A stretch of DNA of 7,375 bases, taken from the NCBI GenBank assembly GCA_038232255.1, contig JBBSIF010000123.1, forward strand, positions 1-7,375. The letters are read 5' to 3'. Positions within the stretch are counted from its first letter, which is position 1. Every line of letters begins with the position of its first letter. Both the position numbers and the translations under genes were made by a program. The notes beneath the pieces were generated by a model. It worked only from the letters and a program-made list of their open reading frames with translations. It made no database searches and was not told the origin of the DNA. This document shows positions 6,146 through 7,375 of the stretch, piece by piece. Source of the stretch: JAWWPG01 sp038232255. Lineage in GTDB: Bacteria > Actinomycetota > Actinomycetes > Propionibacteriales > Nocardioidaceae.

Positions 6146-7030
6146 ATGACCGAGCAGCAGCGGGTGACCGTCGTCGGGCTCGGCCTGATGGGCGCCGCGA
6201 TCGCGCGGAGCCTGCTCGAGGCCGGACACCAGGTCACCGTCTGGAACCGCACCCACGCCAAGGCCGAGGCACTCGCTCGCCTCGGCGCGACAGCGACCCG
6301 CGACCTCGCCGCCGCGATCGCCGCCAGCCCCGTGTCGATCTGGTGTCTCCTGGACTACCGGACGATGGCCGACCTCGTCACCGAGGAAGCGACGTCGAAG
6401 GCGCTCCGGGGTCGAACGGTCGTCCCGAGCGCCACCGCTGGTCCTGACGACGTCGCTCTCGTCGCTGAGGTGCTCGAGCCCCTGGGCGCCACGCTCCTCG
6501 ACGCTAAGATCATGTTCTTCCCCGCCCAGGCCGGAGAGGTTGACGCCGAGCTGCTGCTCTCCGGCAGCGAGGACGCCTTCGACGCGCACCAGGATCTGCT
6601 GCGCGACGTTGCCGGCGCGTGCCGCTACCTCGGCGGTGACGTGACCGCCGCCTCGGTGCTCTACACGGCCGTGTGGGCCTACGACTTCGCCGCCCGGTTC
6701 GCGTACATGGAGGCGGCCGCGCTGGTGGAGGCCTCGGGCCTGTCCCTGGACGACTTCCGCGAGTCGGCTGCTCTGCGGACGTCGCAGTTCGCCGCGCAGA
6801 ACCGAGAGCTCAGCGAGCGCTTCGCCACACGCGACTTCGAGGGTGACCAGGCGACGGTCGACATCTATGCCGAGGGCATGGACCCGATGATCGGGGCCTT
6901 CGCGGCGGTGGGCGTGAAGGCCTATCTGTTGCAGAGCGTGGCGACGTACGCCGAGGCCGCGAAGCGTGCGGGTCATGGCGTCCAGGACGTCTCCGTCCTC
7001 TTCGACCTGCTTCGCAGCCGGGCCATCTGA
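6146..7030 (+). CDS. imine reductase-like NADPH-dependent oxidoreductase
   Basis: A 294-residue enzyme of the beta-hydroxyacid dehydrogenase / 6-phosphogluconate dehydrogenase superfamily, in the imine reductase (IRED / reductive aminase) branch. These enzymes reduce C=N bonds, often of cyclic imines, with NADPH. The N-terminal Rossmann site is VVGLGLMGAAIA (GxGxxG at 11-16). WNRT (33-36) with a following lysine (K39) is the NADPH-type discriminator. IRED-like marks include CLLDY (67-71), LDAKIMFFP (118-126), LLLSGSEDAFDAH (136-148), YLGGDVTAASVLY (161-173) and AGHGVQD (275-281). Where well-studied IREDs carry Asp or Tyr after LY (the proposed proton donor), this protein has Thr174, so activity or substrate may differ. 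The C-terminal half is all-helical, as expected for the domain-swapped dimer. ATG 6146 has GGGAGG (6133-6138) 7 bases upstream; GTG 6143 and GTG 6128 are less likely. It is divergent from the PucR gene and followed by a permease gene. The natural substrate is unknown. Confidence 0.85.
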   Translation: MTEQQRVTVVGLGLMGAAIARSLLEAGHQVTVWNRTHAKAEALARLGATATRDLAAAIAASPVSIWCLLDYRTMADLVTEEATSKALRGRTVVPSATAGPDDVALVAEVLEPLGATLLDAKIMFFPAQAGEVDAELLLSGSEDAFDAHQDLLRDVAGACRYLGGDVTAASVLYTAVWAYDFAARFAYMEAAALVEASGLSLDDFRESAALRTSQFAAQNRELSERFATRDFEGDQATVDIYAEGMDPMIGAFAAVGVKAYLLQSVATYAEAAKRAGHGVQDVSVLFDLLRSRAI

Positions 7031-7175
7031 CTGGCCGCGCGCGTGCCGTTTGTACGGCGATAACAGCGGAGCCGGTTGCCTTGTCATCCCGTCGCATTCC
7101 GGGGTGTGAGACGCGCCACTTAGCATTCGCGGAAACAACGCCTCGTCGACGGCGCGGCGGTAGGGAGGTCCCGAG
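7031..7175. promoter_or_regulatory. spacer before the permease gene with a hairpin and a weak promoter candidate
   Basis: GCCGT (7045-7049) pairs with ACGGC (7054-7058) around TTGT, a five-base-pair hairpin starting 14 bases after the reductase stop. It has no T-run, so it is a weak terminator or a processing site at best. TTGTCA (7081-7086) is a good -35 box, but its best partner at 18 bases (TGTGAG, 7105-7110) is poor. TAGCAT (7121-7126) fits TANNNT without a good -35. The permease may therefore be read from the upstream gene, from its own promoter, or both. Confidence 0.3.
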
Positions 7176-7375
7176 ATGTCCAATCTGCTGGTTGCAGACG
7201 AACCCGCTTCTCGGCGTGCTTTGAGAGGCCGGGTTGAGGTGCGGTCCATCGACTACGTGCCGCTCAGCGAGCGGAGGGGCCGGCTGGCGGACCAGGCCAC
7301 GATCTGGTTCGCCGGAAGCGCGCACCTCCTCAGTCTCGCGACCGGAGCCCTGGCGATCGGCCTCGGGCTGAACCT
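7176..7375 (+). CDS. NCS1-family permease (cytosine/purine/allantoin/hydantoin type), N-terminal part
   Basis: The first 66 complete codons of a gene that runs off the window end. The start ATG has GGGAGG (7163-7168) 7 bases upstream. After a short cytoplasmic N-terminus comes IDYVPLSERRGR (residues 25-36), a typical pre-membrane signature of the nucleobase:cation symporter-1 family. The first membrane segment follows at about residues 43-66, with WFAGSAHLLSLATGALAIG. Full-length members have about 12 membrane helices and roughly 450-500 residues, and carry nucleobases, hydantoins, allantoin, thiamine-like or other small nitrogen compounds with a cation. Its placement after the imine-reductase-like gene suggests it imports the substrate of this locus. 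The family call rests on a short stretch, and the substrate cannot be read from it. Confidence 0.75.
   Translation, partial: MSNLLVADEPASRRALRGRVEVRSIDYVPLSERRGRLADQATIWFAGSAHLLSLATGALAIGLGLN

Noticed and set aside
6050..7249. 399-codon minus-strand frame
   Set aside because: Antisense to the imine-reductase-like gene and the permease start, both of which have clear motifs and ribosome sites. The product looks like a GC-bias artefact.
1..7375. Mobile element, CRISPR array, tRNA or riboswitch
   Set aside because: Searched by eye for transposase or integrase motifs, long terminal inverted repeats, regularly spaced repeats, tRNA-like cloverleaf ends and known riboswitch cores; none was found.

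Overview
This window reads as high-GC actinobacterial chromosome. Codons are strongly G/C-biased at third positions. Most genes have a clear Shine-Dalgarno of the GGAGG type. The protein families present (PucR-type regulator, imine-reductase-like enzyme, NCS1 permease, short VOC-fold protein) are a typical actinobacterial mix. The genus cannot be named from the sequence alone. No mobile element, CRISPR array, rRNA or tRNA is visible.

Left part (1-1544): a short leader with two back-to-back hairpins (35-63), then a small GNAT acetyltransferase (157-624) and a small glyoxalase/VOC-fold protein (733-1068). Both are + strand stand-alone genes of unknown substrate. A perfect palindrome with overlapping tandem repeats (693-714) sits just in front of the VOC ribosome binding site. 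About 480 bases without a convincing gene follow (1069-1544). That stretch ends in a possible promoter for the next operon.

Right part (1545-7375): a coherent amine-catabolism-like locus. An aldehyde dehydrogenase (1545-3020) and a PuuB/OrdL-like FAD-dependent amine oxidase (3108-4520) form a + strand pair. A PucR-family regulator (4548-6047, minus strand) converges on them and is transcribed away from an imine-reductase-like NADPH enzyme (6146-7030). The latter is followed by the first 66 codons of an NCS1 (cytosine/allantoin/hydantoin-type) permease, cut by the window end (7176-7375). The 98-bp divergent region between regulator and reductase holds a 15-bp inverted repeat, a spaced direct repeat and a small possible leader ORF.

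Working model (inference): the permease imports a small nitrogen compound. The FAD oxidase converts an amine to an imine/aldehyde, and the aldehyde dehydrogenase oxidises the aldehyde to an acid. The imine-reductase-like enzyme reduces a (perhaps cyclic) imine in the same route, under control of the PucR protein. The natural roles of most imine reductases are unknown, so this neighbourhood, together with the unusual residue at the reductase's expected catalytic position, is the most interesting part of the window.
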